64,000 nucleotides of DNA, taken from Timema cristinae. Its lineage: Eukaryota > Arthropoda > Insecta > Phasmatodea > Timematidae. Under the pieces are notes generated by a model. The model searched no databases. It was not told the origin of the DNA and saw nothing but the letters and a program-made list of their open reading frames with translations. Every line of letters begins with the position of its first letter. Positions within the stretch are counted from its first letter, which is position 1. Location: positions 128,784,652-128,848,651 of the forward strand of contig JBCFYV010000012.1 in assembly GCA_039000515.1 (NCBI GenBank), in the 5' to 3' direction. This document shows positions 1 to 18,630 of this stretch, piece after piece. Position numbers and translations under genes: made by a program.

Positions 1-6515
<6,515 letters not shown>

Positions 6516-6660
6516 AGTACGGCTACCACTCCTAATATAAACCATAATTTGACCTTGTGTTCTGGTCCAGTTGACCTTGAGGGAGAAAGTTTTGCAAACA
6601 TTGACGTGTTTTTAAAGTAGTGTTGGGTTATATTCCGTTAAGATTATTTCTATGTTGCAG

Positions 6661-6866
6661 GAACCAAAATCCAAGAAGAAAGTCAAGTCAACCCCAAACT
6701 CTAAGAAATCTCCTGCGAAAAAAAACACCCCAGCTAAGAAAGGGGGTGGCAATAAGAAAGCCGAGAAGAAGTCTTCAGTAAAGAAAAGGAAATCGGATGA
6801 CAAGAGTGGTGAACAGTCTTCATCGAGGATGAACCTCTCTCGAAGAAATCGAAGACGCCGCCTACA
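6661..6866 (+). CDS. DEK: DEK-like chromatin protein, Lys/Ser-rich exon (one-base deletion)
   Basis: Internal exon of a DEK-like gene; DEK is a nuclear chromatin and DNA-binding protein. It follows a TTGCAG acceptor and ends at a GTAAGC donor. It opens in phase 0 with EPKSKKKVK and is a Lys-rich, intrinsically disordered linker. The end should read ...SSSEDEPLSKKSKTPPT, which leads in phase 0 into the next exon (DEELK), as in the DEK family. In the given sequence the frame breaks near 6824, where one base is missing between TCATC and GAGGAT; without it a wrong Arg-rich tail is read and the phase no longer fits. The exon is 206 nt as given, 207 if the base is restored. The SAP-box exons that should lie upstream are not recognisable in the window. 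Confidence 0.82.
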
Positions 6867-7131
6867 GTAAGCACTTTCAGAATATCACATTTCTGTATCC
6901 CAATTAGATTAAGTTAGACTTTACTAGAAGGTTCGTGACAGTCTGTGTCTCCTTAAGAAAACTTTGGTCGAGGAATGTTTACCTACCAAGGTGGGTCGTG
7001 GTATTCGCCCAGTCGGTAGATTGCAAGGCACACTTTTAGAATAGGGAGGAAGCACTTACACTTACACTTACATGGAAGAAGAGTGAGAAACCACCTGATT
7101 AGCCTCGACCAGGGTTTCAACAGCAGGCCAG

Positions 7132-7231
7132 NNNNNNNNNNNNNNNNNNNNNNNNNNNNNNNNNNNNNNNNNNNNNNNNNNNNNNNNNNNNNNNNNNNNN
7201 NNNNNNNNNNNNNNNNNNNNNNNNNNNNNNN
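7132..7231. other. Assembly gap of 100 N
   Basis: Exactly 100 N, the customary size for a scaffold gap of unknown length. The real distance between the two DEK exons is therefore not known. Confidence 0.99.
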
Positions 7232-8701
7232 TCTAATGTAAAGTTTAGATTAAAATTAAAATGTGATTATCGACAATAAATGTATTGATAAAGACACTTG
7301 AAATTTGCTCTTAAGATTATTTTATAAGCATGGTTCCAATAAAGAACCGACAGGCGGGCCCGATCACATTTTCACCAATAACATGTGGTTACATGTGCTT
7401 TGCGATTAATTCAGCAACTTTGAATGAAGCTTCTAGTGCACTGTCTGAAATTTAAACTTTTTTCCATTTTATTTGTGCCTTTTGTTGGGATGATGATTTT
7501 TTGGGACTTTCTGGGATGTTTGGTGGTTGGATGCAGCTTCATTTGTTTCATTGCTCTGGCGTTTTCCACAAAAGATACAGTCACAATCTTCACACAATAT
7601 CTAGGGGTTGAGAAACAAAGAAAATGACACTTTCTAATATGTGTTATTTCAAAGTATAGCTCACACTAAAACAAAGTCAAAAGATTCCATCAAGGCACTT
7701 TTCCCTTAACAGTTTTAAATTTTGAATGTTAACAATAAAAATTAATGTGAAAATGTGACATTAGCTCATTTTCAGTGACTTTATAATACTCACGGAGCTA
7801 TCATGAAAAGTAGCTCAGAGAACTAGCAGCGAGCTTTTCTTATTGACATGGCAAAGGGTGGTTTTAGGGGAAGGACAAAAGGGAGTATAAGCTTAGACAT
7901 TTGAGAAGTAATTCCAGAAAACAACAAAGGCCATTGTATTTTAAGTCGTGCATTTGGCCTGACACTGATTGATACTTTCTCAAAGACCGCGGGGGCCACC
8001 TTAAGCCCTTTCTACAGACTCCGTGTCTGTGATTCTTAGAAATTCTACTCGCATCCACACAGTCCATGTCCTTAATCATGTGACCATGCCAAGCGACAGC
8101 CAATAAAATAACCTAAAATATACTTTAATGGAGGACACACGTTTGGGCCAACCCTCCTTGTTTAGTCTCCGTGCTACTTAGAAGATGGTGGATCTAAGGG
8201 ACGACACGAGTGTATCGGGTAGTGAAGAATATAATATGTAAAACTAGAAGAGAAGATAATTAAAGTAACTATCAACCAATTTATCCCATGATGAGGGTTG
8301 CCCAGTGTTGCGCACATAGCCTCAGATGTAGGTTAAGTAGAATCACAATACATAAATTTGTAACACAATTTGAACTATCAAACTTATAAATTAACAATAG
8401 ATCTCTTTGATGCCATTGGTGCTTTTAGTTAGATGCGCTCACACATATTTACTTAACTGTGATTGGTAGTTCACACAAAGGAGTCCTTAGAAAGTTAAAA
8501 TTGACCAACTTGTACGGAGTCTGTTGGTGGAGCTTTAGGAGAAGTTGTGCTTTGCTTTCCTAAAGCTTCCAGTCGACGATTGGTTGGATACTTAGCATGG
8601 AATTCACAGACAAGACACTGACTTTTCACGAAAAACTTACTTCAAGTTAAAACAAAATGTGTTATTATGTGAAATTGAAGCTGTACTTAACATTTTGTAA
8701 T

Positions 8702-9014
8702 AAAGGAAATTGATAAAACTAAAGAAAGAGGGAGAGTAAATTTGATGAAGAAAGCTCACCTAGGGAAAGAGGAAAACTGTGTGAAGAATCCAATGTACAA
8801 AGGTGAGCAATGTGTTTTAACAGTTTTATTCTGAATTCAAAATGGAGTAATCCAGTGTCTGTTAGTTGTGTTTGATAAAGGTAACAATGCCAGTCTATTG
8901 TTCTATTTGTGTTTGATTACTTCTATTATAGAAGACAAAGATGATGTCACATTATTTTGTACGTTGGATTCCTCACACATTTTTCCTTTTTTTTTAGTTT
9001 TATCAATTTCCTTT
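8702..9014. repeat. Inverted pair of exon-like segments
   Basis: AAAGGAAATTGATAAAACTA occurs on the plus strand at about 8703, and its reverse complement ends at about 9013. The similarity runs roughly 60-100 bp and includes GTGTGAAGAATCCAATGTAC on the left against a close match on the right. The left arm reads as a Lys-rich peptide followed by a GTGAGC donor-like site. It could be an inverted duplication inside a transposon relic; the function is unknown. Confidence 0.55.
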
Positions 9015-9852
9015 ACTGTACAATTATTTAGCCATTGGACCACCTCATTATTAAAAGTTGTACCTAAAACAAATTCATGTTTTCTAGTGTGGCCTACATT
9101 CGCACCTTGGATAATACTTACCTAATGTACCTTTGAGGACTGCATGTAAATATCGATTTATCATATCAAAATAGTTGACAACCTCCACAACAGATGGTGC
9201 TTTGCACTGCTTCAAAAACTTTTTATGAATCAAATTACTTCAATTCTAAAATTTAAAAAATAACTTCAAACCACAATTGCTGACAAAATAAAATATTCAA
9301 ACCTTGTATAGTTGTTGTATCTAGTTATAGCTATAAAAATCTTACTATTAAATGTCAACTCTTTTACATGATCTATTGAAAACAATGGATACTTGTATAT
9401 AGAGCTGAAGATAACCTCACTTTTAGAGTCAGAGTCTGAATGAAATTGCTTTATTAATTAATAAAACACATTTGTAGATCAAGATTTAAAAAGTATTTCA
9501 ATGATTGAGACTTAGTTATAACTAAATATATTAACATTTTTCATTTTCAAACAAATATTTTTTTCTTTTCAAAGTGATGGTAATTTTAAGATCTGGCCTA
9601 TATTTGGGAGCAACTTATTTTTAGGTCAATACAGTCAATATTAAATAAGGTCTATTATATTATTTATGTAATAATTAATAATATTTGACAGAGGCCATGC
9701 TAGGCCTGTAAAAAGTGTAATTTCCAAGAGTTTCCCAGTCTTTACACTTTGAAACATTAACGGGGCTTAGTGGGCCCAAATAGTTGGATCATTTTCCAAC
9801 ACGGTGTGTTTAAATGCTTGAAGTTGTGTCGAGGTCTTCTCCTCTTGTGCAG

Positions 9853-10005
9853 GATGAAGAGCTCAAGAGTTATGTGAAGGAGATTCTGGAAGGAGCAAAC
9901 CTGGAGGAGATCACAATGAAGACAGTCTGCAAACAAGTGTACGCCAACTACCCAGACTTTGATCTGGCTCATAAAAAAGATTTCATCAAAACAACTGTCA
10001 AATCG
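9853..10005 (+). CDS. DEK: DEK-like protein, DEK C-terminal domain exon
   Basis: A 51-codon exon in phase 0 between a TGTGCAG acceptor and a GTGAGT donor. It encodes almost the whole DEK C-terminal domain: DEELKSYVKEILEGANLEE starts it and KKDFIKTTVKS ends it. The family pattern E-xx-NLEE-T-K-x2-C-K-x-V-Y-x-NYP is intact. In the known family this small helical domain binds DNA and supports self-association. No frameshift is seen. The match to the DEK family is strong across the whole exon, making this the firmest part of the gene model. Confidence 0.93.
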
Positions 10006-10239
10006 GTGAGTATGTAGCTAAATATTTTGTGCAACAAACAAACAAACCAAAAATAGGTTAAAAATGTTTTCTTTTAGTTATTGGGATGCTGTTAAAGTTA
10101 ATTCACATTTAAACAAACAAAATGAACAAAGTTTTGGGCTTCTTGGTGCCCAAAGTAAATTGAGGTTGGAAACATCTTGTGAAAGTTCTGTTTGCATGCT
10201 CAAATGTCAACGTTATTAATGGATGTTTCTGTTTTTCAG

Positions 10240-10254
10240 TTGATATCAACATGA
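10240..10254 (+). CDS. DEK: DEK-like protein, terminal micro-exon
   Basis: After a pyrimidine-rich stretch ending TTTTTCAG, five codons read L-I-S-T-stop in phase 0 with the previous exon. This gives the C-terminus ...TTVKSLIST, the same kind of ending as other DEK proteins (...TVKxLIS). The intron before it is 234 nt. The exon is too short for ordinary ORF calling and is inferred from splice phase plus family C-terminus. Confidence 0.8.
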   Translation: MIST

Positions 10255-10575
10255 AGTGACGTTTAAGCCTGTGTATCTGCATTTCAAATGCATTATACAA
10301 CATAAATTTTATTTTTAGACTGAAAACTCAAAACATTTGAAGTGAGATGAGACAACTGTGTTTTTCCCTGGTGAAATCAGATTTTATTTTTTTTCTCTGT
10401 TTTGATTCAGAAACTTTTTAGTGTTTAAGTGTAGGAAGTTAAGTTTTTGGGGTATATATTTTAATAAGGCCATCAATTTGTTTCACATGTGAAACAGTTC
10501 CCGGCTTGATACTCCACTAATTATTAATACGATGACAGATTGGGTGGATCCAAAAAAATATTAGAGTTTAAAAAA

Positions 10576-10581
10576 AATAAA
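10576..10581 (+). terminator. Candidate DEK polyadenylation signal
   Basis: AATAAA about 320 nt after the DEK stop codon. It is the first canonical hexamer I found downstream, but in AT-rich DNA this carries limited weight. Confidence 0.4.
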
Positions 10582-13500
10582 CTTAAATGTAGTTTTTACT
10601 CAAAGATATCTGTATGTTTGAATTGATGTTTTTTGTCGATTTTTTAGAAACTGTATTATTAAATAATTATTTGTATTATATATATAAACTGGCATATAGA
10701 TGAGAAACTAAACATGATACCTTAGATTCCCTGCACCACTTATTCTCCAGCGTGTTTGGTTTTAATATAGCTGCATTTCTTGTGTCACAAGTGCAGATGG
10801 AATAGAGACTATATATGTTAACCACATTATAAAAATAATCACTCATTTTATTTAGGTTTTTTTTCATCGTCTCTTTACATTTTACTGTTCCAAAGAAAGG
10901 AAATATTTAGCAATTGCTATACTTTCACTGGAAAAATATTATATGTTAAGTTTATATTCATATTTTAACATAAATTCCTTTAGTTAGTTACAAAAACAAT
11001 CCTAAGTATTGTGCTATATTAAAACCTACAATTTGGCACACTGGTTAGTGATAGATCGAGATGTTGGCACCTTATATTATTTTATTATGTATTTAAAGCA
11101 CTTGTTTGCTAATTTCTGAAAAAAAATACATTTTTTACTCCTTTATTGAGCCTAATTTCAATGTTCTACAACACTTGATAATTTTCTACCTTTTTTTTAT
11201 GAAGTATGTAAATGATGATGAACTTATTGATCCAGGAAATGATGCAAATTCAAATTTGACGGGCCAGAATAACATGTGGTGTATTGAATTATCTTTTTGA
11301 GTTGAAAGTTAAATAACAGGGATGGGCACTCATTTACTTAAGGATATTTGGGATTCAAGACTCAAATTTTAAATACAATTTTTATCTTAGTAAAAATCAG
11401 GTTATTTTTGTTTCCAGCTGTAGATCAATTTGTGTACACACATCAAGACAGGTTGTCGATGCTTTACAGCTGAAAACAAAATAATTAATAAAACAATCTC
11501 CTCACACTTGTATTAAATGTTAAAAACAATCACATGCACATTACTTCTTTACTAATATGTTTAGCATTTGTAGTGGGATGTCAAATCCATTTCAGAGAAT
11601 AATAATGTTACTGGTACATTTTGTAGAGTTGATGCCACCCAAAGCACAGACTAAACAAATTCTCTAAGTAAGATAAGAGTAAGGTGTAGTGAACTTGGTG
11701 CAGCAGAAACCTGACGAAGAAGGTGGGGCTGCGGGAGAAACAGAACTAGGAAAGTAGGAGTAGATGAGAGAGAGGGAGGAGGCTGATAACACATTCGAGG
11801 ATTCAATGCTCGAACAAAGCATAGTATTTTGAATTCAAAAATAATAAGTTAGGTCTACTTGAACAGCACAACTTAATCTGTAATTGTTAGGGGTGGAAAA
11901 TCTAACGTGGGACTCAACCGTGAAACTTCACCTCACAAACAATCTTGTAAATATTTTAATAAACACATCAAAACTATTCAAAAACTGAAAATAAAAACTA
12001 GAATTACAAATAAACTCGAAATAAATAAAACAAATTACGTTTTTTTAAGAGAAATAACACATTACACACGATAGAGTCAGCCGCCATGACATATCTGTTT
12101 ACTCGCCAGCAGCCAGAATGATGATTAAATAAACATGAATGTTAATTCTTACTACCCAACATGTTTTAGTTTTCTACAACTATGCAAAGAGCCCCAATTT
12201 ATTGCATACTATCCTTAATTAGATATTTTGTTAGGTTTCTTGAAAAATAAATACTGTCAGCGGTTAAAACTGTTTATTTACGCCTACCTGTCGATTCAGG
12301 TAATCTGATCACTTAGTAAGCGCTCTCGAGTTTTAAGAATAAATAACAACTTGTTAATTCATAATGTGTTTTTAAATTAATTTTAACTAAGTGTTTATTA
12401 ATTTTTTAAATATGTTATTGAAGTAATTGTAGAAATATTCAAACGTAGTTCTGCCTTATAAAATGGGAATGAACATATCACAAGAATCTAATATATTTAT
12501 TGTTTTCTAAGCGAAGATAGATAATAGACATAAAATAAAATAATAAATAGTCACTATTTCCAATGTGTGTTTAATTGTTAAGCATGTTTTAATCTTTTTA
12601 ATCTGTTTGTATTTTTATTTTAGCTTTCTTAAAAAATAAATTAATACCTCAAGATGATTAAAGTTGATAAAAAGGTAGCTAGGCCTAATCTGTTTGTTTA
12701 TCTCACTCAAATTTTGATTGAGTGGATTTCTAAACAATAATATGAGTCTAGATTGTTTAATTGGGCTGAATTTTAACCAGTATTTTGCAAGGAGTGATTG
12801 GGGTTGATTAAAATTTAAAGTGTGATTGAGATAAATCTTAATTTACAGTGTAGGCATATATTATGTAATGTAGGATATGTAAATCATTAAAATTTCTAAC
12901 AATTTGCTAGGATTCGAGATTCGAAAATAAAATGTAGATTCGGATTCGACCCATCTCTAAAACCTTTACATATTTGATTTAAACTTATTTAGTAAGACTG
13001 TACTTCTCACTAGAGATGTCGCGATACCCGTGTTTCTCGATTTTGAGTCTTGAACATTTCCTTTTTCATTATTTTTCCTAGCATTATTGCAATGATACCC
13101 TTCTCCCCCCTCAATGAGAAACTTGGACTCGACCATTACAACAAATGTAGTTTGAAACTGTAATCTGACAATCTTGGAGATATTTACTAAACAAACTAAA
13201 AATTCAAGGAAACCCAAAATTAATACAATAAATTCAGATTTTATAACGGAAAAAAGAACACATTTCACACGTTACAAAAATGTTAAATCTTCCACCATGA
13301 CTGACCCTACACACGTTGGCTCGCCAGTAATTGGCGATGGCTGTATATCGATAATAATCTATTGAATTAAAATAAATATAAAGTTTTTATTAGACTTGTC
13401 TTATTCAAAGAGCTAAATAAAACTTTATAAATTGAAAAGGACGGAGAATATAATTACAGGAGAGCGGAGATTTTAATCTGATAGGAATATCGTAGCTCTT

Positions 13501-15796
13501 GATATACATGTCATGATATATCGATATATTACAGGAAAATGCCATCCCTAGTCTACGTATTATATATCAATTGTTTGTTTAGAATTGATTAATATATTCT
13601 GACAGTCTCACTTAACTGTTACTTTTAAAAAAGGAGTGTCAAAGTTGTTAAGTTTTTATCTCTTGTTACTGTCATAATGTCAGGTTGTATTATATTTGAG
13701 AGTATTTATTTTACATGTAGAACACCTCAAAATGTTGGGGTTCTACTATATTCAGGCCATTATGCTATATTTACTATTTGCCAGCATTTAAGTGAAACTG
13801 CAATTAAAACATTACGAGAGATGATCGATTATTACCTATTTTGAATGTTCCCATTTTGTTTAGTTGTCAGTCTTATTGAAAGCTAAGAATCGAGTTTGAC
13901 AGCCCTACTTCTAATTTTAAAAACTCTCACACTTAAATATTTTCATTATCTTTAGGTGTATTTTTAACACGGATATTTGTTAACTTTATTACTGTAACTC
14001 TGTATGTATATGCATGCATACACACATGTAGAGGGTGTAGTTATGAGGCTGGTGATAGATTGCAGAAGGTTCTTCGTTACAAACATTGGCGCAAAGTGAA
14101 TTATGGCAACCTATTATGAAATAATTGTTTTCTTAGTAATATTATATTATCAATAAAACTGGTCTAATAATAAATAGTTCAATAAGGATTATTGTAGCAT
14201 TGGCAGTTCTGTAACTTATTGAAAGAACAAAATATTCAATGGGATGTTATAGTACCAGGAATAATGAATTAAAAGGAACTATATTTACACTTGTGTCGTC
14301 TTATAAACTGGACACTAACATAAATAGGTATTTTTTTAACTTAGAAACAGATCAATACAACATTAATTTCAAAATGAAATGTTTTAATTTGTAAAAAGTG
14401 CATAAAAACAACCAACAAGATGGTGGGTATAATGTCATCACTCACTCTTGTTTGGGCTGGTTAGCCATCCTAATTTATGAAAAGCATGTTGCATTTTAGA
14501 AGCTCTTGTTTGAAAAGAATCGCAGACGCCGCTTCCACAAAAAGAAACATCCAAACAGTTATTTTTATAAATTTATTTTCAAGGATGTAAAAAGGCTTAA
14601 TAATTTAAGACAAATTGTTTGTGTGAATGTTTTGACTGCCAGACGTAACAACAACTAAACGTGGTCATGTGAACGAATATATGGTAACTTCCTGTCTATA
14701 TACAAGGAACAACTCACCTGGTATTCTGGGACGCCAGAGGGTGACCCGCCTCGAAAATAGCTAAGTACACTCATATCCAAACATTATTACTGTAGTTATT
14801 TTAATAAATAGGGAGAAGAAAGATACACATTTTTAATAGTATAGTGACTGGTACTATTTAGTCGTGGGCTGGATCAACTCTTTTGGACTACATTGTGCAA
14901 ATAAACATTTTCATTGCTCTGGTTGTTGGGTGACGAACTTAGGGGCATTGATCATGACCCTGTAAACATTGTGTAGAAGTTCACTTTTGAAGAAGGGAGC
15001 GACATTGATGTGAACAAGGTCAATGTTTTTTGAACATATATACTGTGTCGTCATAAGACAGCAACTAGGGGAGAGTAGAACGCGTTGACGGTTGTTAAAG
15101 GAACAGTTATAAAAACAACGCAAACAAACTTGTTATTGGAAATTGTATGAGTGATCCCACTTTGAACAAAATCAAAATGCAAATGGTTATATTTTGTTTA
15201 GACTAATCTTTTGAACCTAGCTTTGATTAACTAAATCTATATTGTTAGTACACAAAATTGATTTACTATGTATCCATATAAAGTCTTAGTGATTTTAAGA
15301 AGTATCATACGATGTTGATTGGTAATTGGACAGAACTATTTTCTACTAAGGTTCACTTAAAAACAAACTTTGGTCCTACATTAAACAATTGTTAATAAGT
15401 TTTGATTATGTTTATCTTTAACCTTATAATAGAATATTTAGGACTTTTAATATCCAATGCTGATAAAATGTTCTGGGGACTTTATAATTTTATATGGACA
15501 TTAAGTTTCCGAGTTGGCGTGGTATATCAAAATCAGTTATTTAATCTTTCGTGTTACGTTGATATTATTTCCACATTGTGTAAATATACATATATTTTCA
15601 GACGGTAGGTGATTTAGTTTATAATATTGGGGTGTTTAGTTTTTTTTGACATCAACAAAGGTATTATTTAGAAATTGTTTACATCATATGACACCTCGGA
15701 GTGTCTAGGCTCAATCTGAAAGTGTCGATAATTTACAGGACATTTGTTTACTAAACCAAGAATACTGAGGTTTTGGTTAACTACACGGTGGGATTC
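10582..15796. other. Intergenic, no gene recognised
   Basis: About 5 kb of AT-rich DNA with only short, scattered open frames and no recognisable protein. Ends resembling transposon termini (AGGGATGGG at 11319; AGAGATG/CATCCCT near 13013 and 13550) occur but cannot be paired with convincing target duplications. Confidence 0.6.
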
Positions 15797-18235
15797 TGTT
15801 TATTCCTGGTTGATGTGTAGCATCCCGGAGAGATGGACCTGACTGCTGGTAAAGGTCAAATTGTTCTACGAGATCTCTATAAGGGGCGCGACCCCCGGCC
15901 AGCTCAGTGGCGGAGATGAGATGTCAGTTGTCAAACTTAGTAGGTCGGGACAGCGACGAAGGGGTAATATTGATCAATATGGAACTGGTTCCTTGCTATG
16001 AAACAGAGGGCCCTCATCTGTTACGTAAGATTGAAAGATTAAGAGAAACCACTAGGGGTAATCCGAAGCCTAGTTATTCCCAAGGGAAGAAGGGGTTAAC
16101 TACGAGTCGACACATTCTCGACAGAGCAGAGCGTACCCGACTGGATGACCCGTCTTTGGAGGAAAAAGAAAAAAACTCCTGGAAGAAAGTTCTCAATTAC
16201 ATACACGTCTCCTATCCTTAATAAAGGGCCCGAAAGAAAAGGCGAAGAAATCAGACATAAAGGAATTTGACGGACAGGAAACTTTGGGGCGGACGGACAC
16301 CACAAGGAAAGGTGAGGCGGTGACCAACAATCAAGGAACTAGTTCACTGACAGAAGGAGCGTCCCTCAATGTAACTCGTTCGGAAGCAGAACTTGACCAA
16401 ACCCATTGGGACGAGCCAGTGTTGGAGTTTAATCAACTCACGGACAAAGAGGAGTTGGAAGCCTTACCGAAACTATTCACAGGGAGAGGACTGAGTTGGG
16501 CCCAGAACAACATGAGCACCTGGAAAACCTGGGACGCTTTCATAAGGGGCTTTAGGTTGAACTGTTTCCCTTCAAATTACCAGATGACATCAGAGGACGA
16601 CAACAGGGACCACGAGTATCTAGTGGACATCCAGACCCTAATACGATGCCATGGGGAGTTTTCATTACCGCGGAGCATAGACAGAATTTACAACAACCTA
16701 AGGCCATAAATTAAAATAAACATCGAACGGTCACGTATTAGCTCCATTAAAGAATTGCAGGAGAAGGAAACACGTTTTGAACTCGCCCAGAAAGAGATTT
16801 ACTAGTGCAAGGCGATATACCCCGAATAAATAAGCATGAACAGACCTTTCCCGCCAAACAAATACGGGGTGATTAGGCCGGTTAGACCATGGACACCACC
16901 AGGAGGGTTCAAACAATGCCCACAGCAGGGGTCTCTCAACTAGGAAGGCGGGAGGACATCTCCAAGTACTACAAGCCAAACGAGGAAGGAAACCGGGGGT
17001 GGATCCACAACTGATTTCCCTAGAAAATGCTACCAGTGTGGGTCAACTGATCACCTGATAAGAGAGGGTTCTTATGGGAAAGGCAGCCAAGATGCACACG
17101 TTTGTTTGCGTTCAGGGAACCAAGGAGCGCAAAGTGTCAGCCAGGAAGGAAGGGAAATAACCTATTACGGAGGGTGAGAATACAGTATGGGGAAAACATC
17201 TACGGTCGCTCTCTTAGATACAGGGGCGGTAGATAATGGATTTTCTGGAGAATTTTACCGCAAACTCCAAGAGAACGGATTAGTACAAAGGGTAGAAAGG
17301 TGTACCTTGACATGTATATTAGCCAATGGACAACCCTTGAAGGTCGAAGAAAAGGCCAAAGTATCGCTAAGGATAGGACCATTTACGTGGCTTGTCTGGT
17401 TTTTGATATCTCCCTCATTGCTGACGGATGCTATCTTAGGGAAGAGATTCATAGGGAATTTGGGACTGAAGATGGATTTTCAGCAGGAGGATGTGACGTT
17501 CCCGTTTTCGACCGGATTTGTGGTAACATTAGAGACAATAGGTAGCTTGTGAGAAAGGCTGGTCAGTATGGTAGGTGACTCAACGATGGTAGAGTTGGTG
17601 AGTCAGATAGAAGAATTTCCGGACGTAGTGACAAGCAAGGTCGGTTGTACCGACGTAATGACACACTCGATTGAACTAGACGACCCGACCCCGGTGAGAT
17701 CCAAACCTTATTACTATACGCCTCCTAAGTTTCAGATATTAAAAGACCACATAAAATCTTTGTAACAGAAGAGTATAATACGACGCTCCAGCAGTCCCTA
17801 CGCTTCTCCTTGCTTTCTGATTTCTAAAGAATAACAAAGAGGGGCGGTTAGTTCTAGATTATAGAAAATTGAACTGGAAGATCAAATATGAGGCGAATCC
17901 AATGCATACCATAAAGATGGCATTGCAGTTCTTGGGTAGAGCCGCAGTGTACACAATTATCGGTCTAAACAGGGCATATTACCAGATACCACTGCCCTAA
18001 GAGACCAGACCGTTGACTGCCTTCATTTCGCAGGATGGGTTGTACGAGTTCAACGTCTTACCGTTTGGTTTAGCCACTGGGGCCCAAATATTCGCACGAC
18101 TCTTGAACACAATTTTTGGGGACATACAGTACTTTTTTTGCTCAACTATTTGGATGACCTTGTGGTGTATTCTAAAAACTGCTCCAAAGGTCAAGGTTAA
18201 CGGTAAATCCTGAAAAAATTCTGTTCGCGGTGTCA
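15797..18235 (+). mobile_element. Dead Ty3/gypsy-like retroelement (gag-PR-RT remnant)
   Basis: Markedly less AT-rich than its surroundings. In order: a gag-like region from about 15907 to 16710 with a capsid-like stretch (LFTGRGLSWAQNN, followed by TWDAFIRGF); a zinc-knuckle-like motif at about 17027 in which C-x2-C-x4-H is present but the fourth ligand is lost; an aspartic-protease segment at 17187-17552 with the LLDTGA active-site motif and an ILG motif; then reverse transcriptase from about 17568, with LVLDYRKLN, AYYQIPL, VLPFGLATGA and YLDDLVV. These lie in different frames broken by several stops and frameshifts, including a stop right after the AYYQIPL block. Similarity stops soon after the YLDD box; no RNase H, integrase or clear LTR is seen. 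It cannot be active. Confidence 0.85.
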
Positions 18236-18630
18236 AAAATTGACTTTTTGGGACACTATCTCATCCGAAATTAATGAACTATGTCAAAATGCCACATTGC
18301 CTTGTATGGGTGTTGGAGAGAAAAAGATACCCAAAAATTTCTTTCTCTCTTACTTAAAGGTATGTAGACTTCAGCTCAAAGATTTCAGGCACACGTCCAT
18401 CCAGTTATATTATAGAGATCAATGTAATTACACAACACAACTTAATGTAACGAGGATACCATTTCTTACCGTAACAGTGCAGTGGCATTCAGTGCTGGAC
18501 AACATAGACCCCAAGTTTGTCTCATTTTCTTTGATTAAAAAAAATAAGAATACACATGGAAGAAGATGAATGCAAAGACACTCTAGAAATATATATATAT
18601 ATTTTTTAATGGGTGTGTGTACTTATGTAC

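Larger units (their letters stand above)
6867..9852 (+). other. DEK intron
   Basis: AT-rich intron bounded by GTAAGC and TGTGCAG. It contains the 100-N gap at 7132-7231 and an inverted pair of exon-like segments (8702-9014). Short open frames inside do not match anything I recognise. A minus-strand stretch at about 9120-9240 reads like a conserved peptide (KKFLKQCKAPSVVEVVNYFD) and may be a transposon relic. Confidence 0.75.

Noticed and set aside
11318..13560. hAT-like elements with AGGGATGGG / CCCATCTCT and AGAGATG / CATCCCT ends
   Set aside because: Only about ten terminal bases match and no 8-bp target duplication was found; not enough to call elements.
14500..14660. Basic open stretch after TTTTAG (KLLFEKNRRRRFHKK...) as a last DEK exon
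   Set aside because: A better terminal exon at 10240-10254 gives the family C-terminus (LIS) in the right phase.
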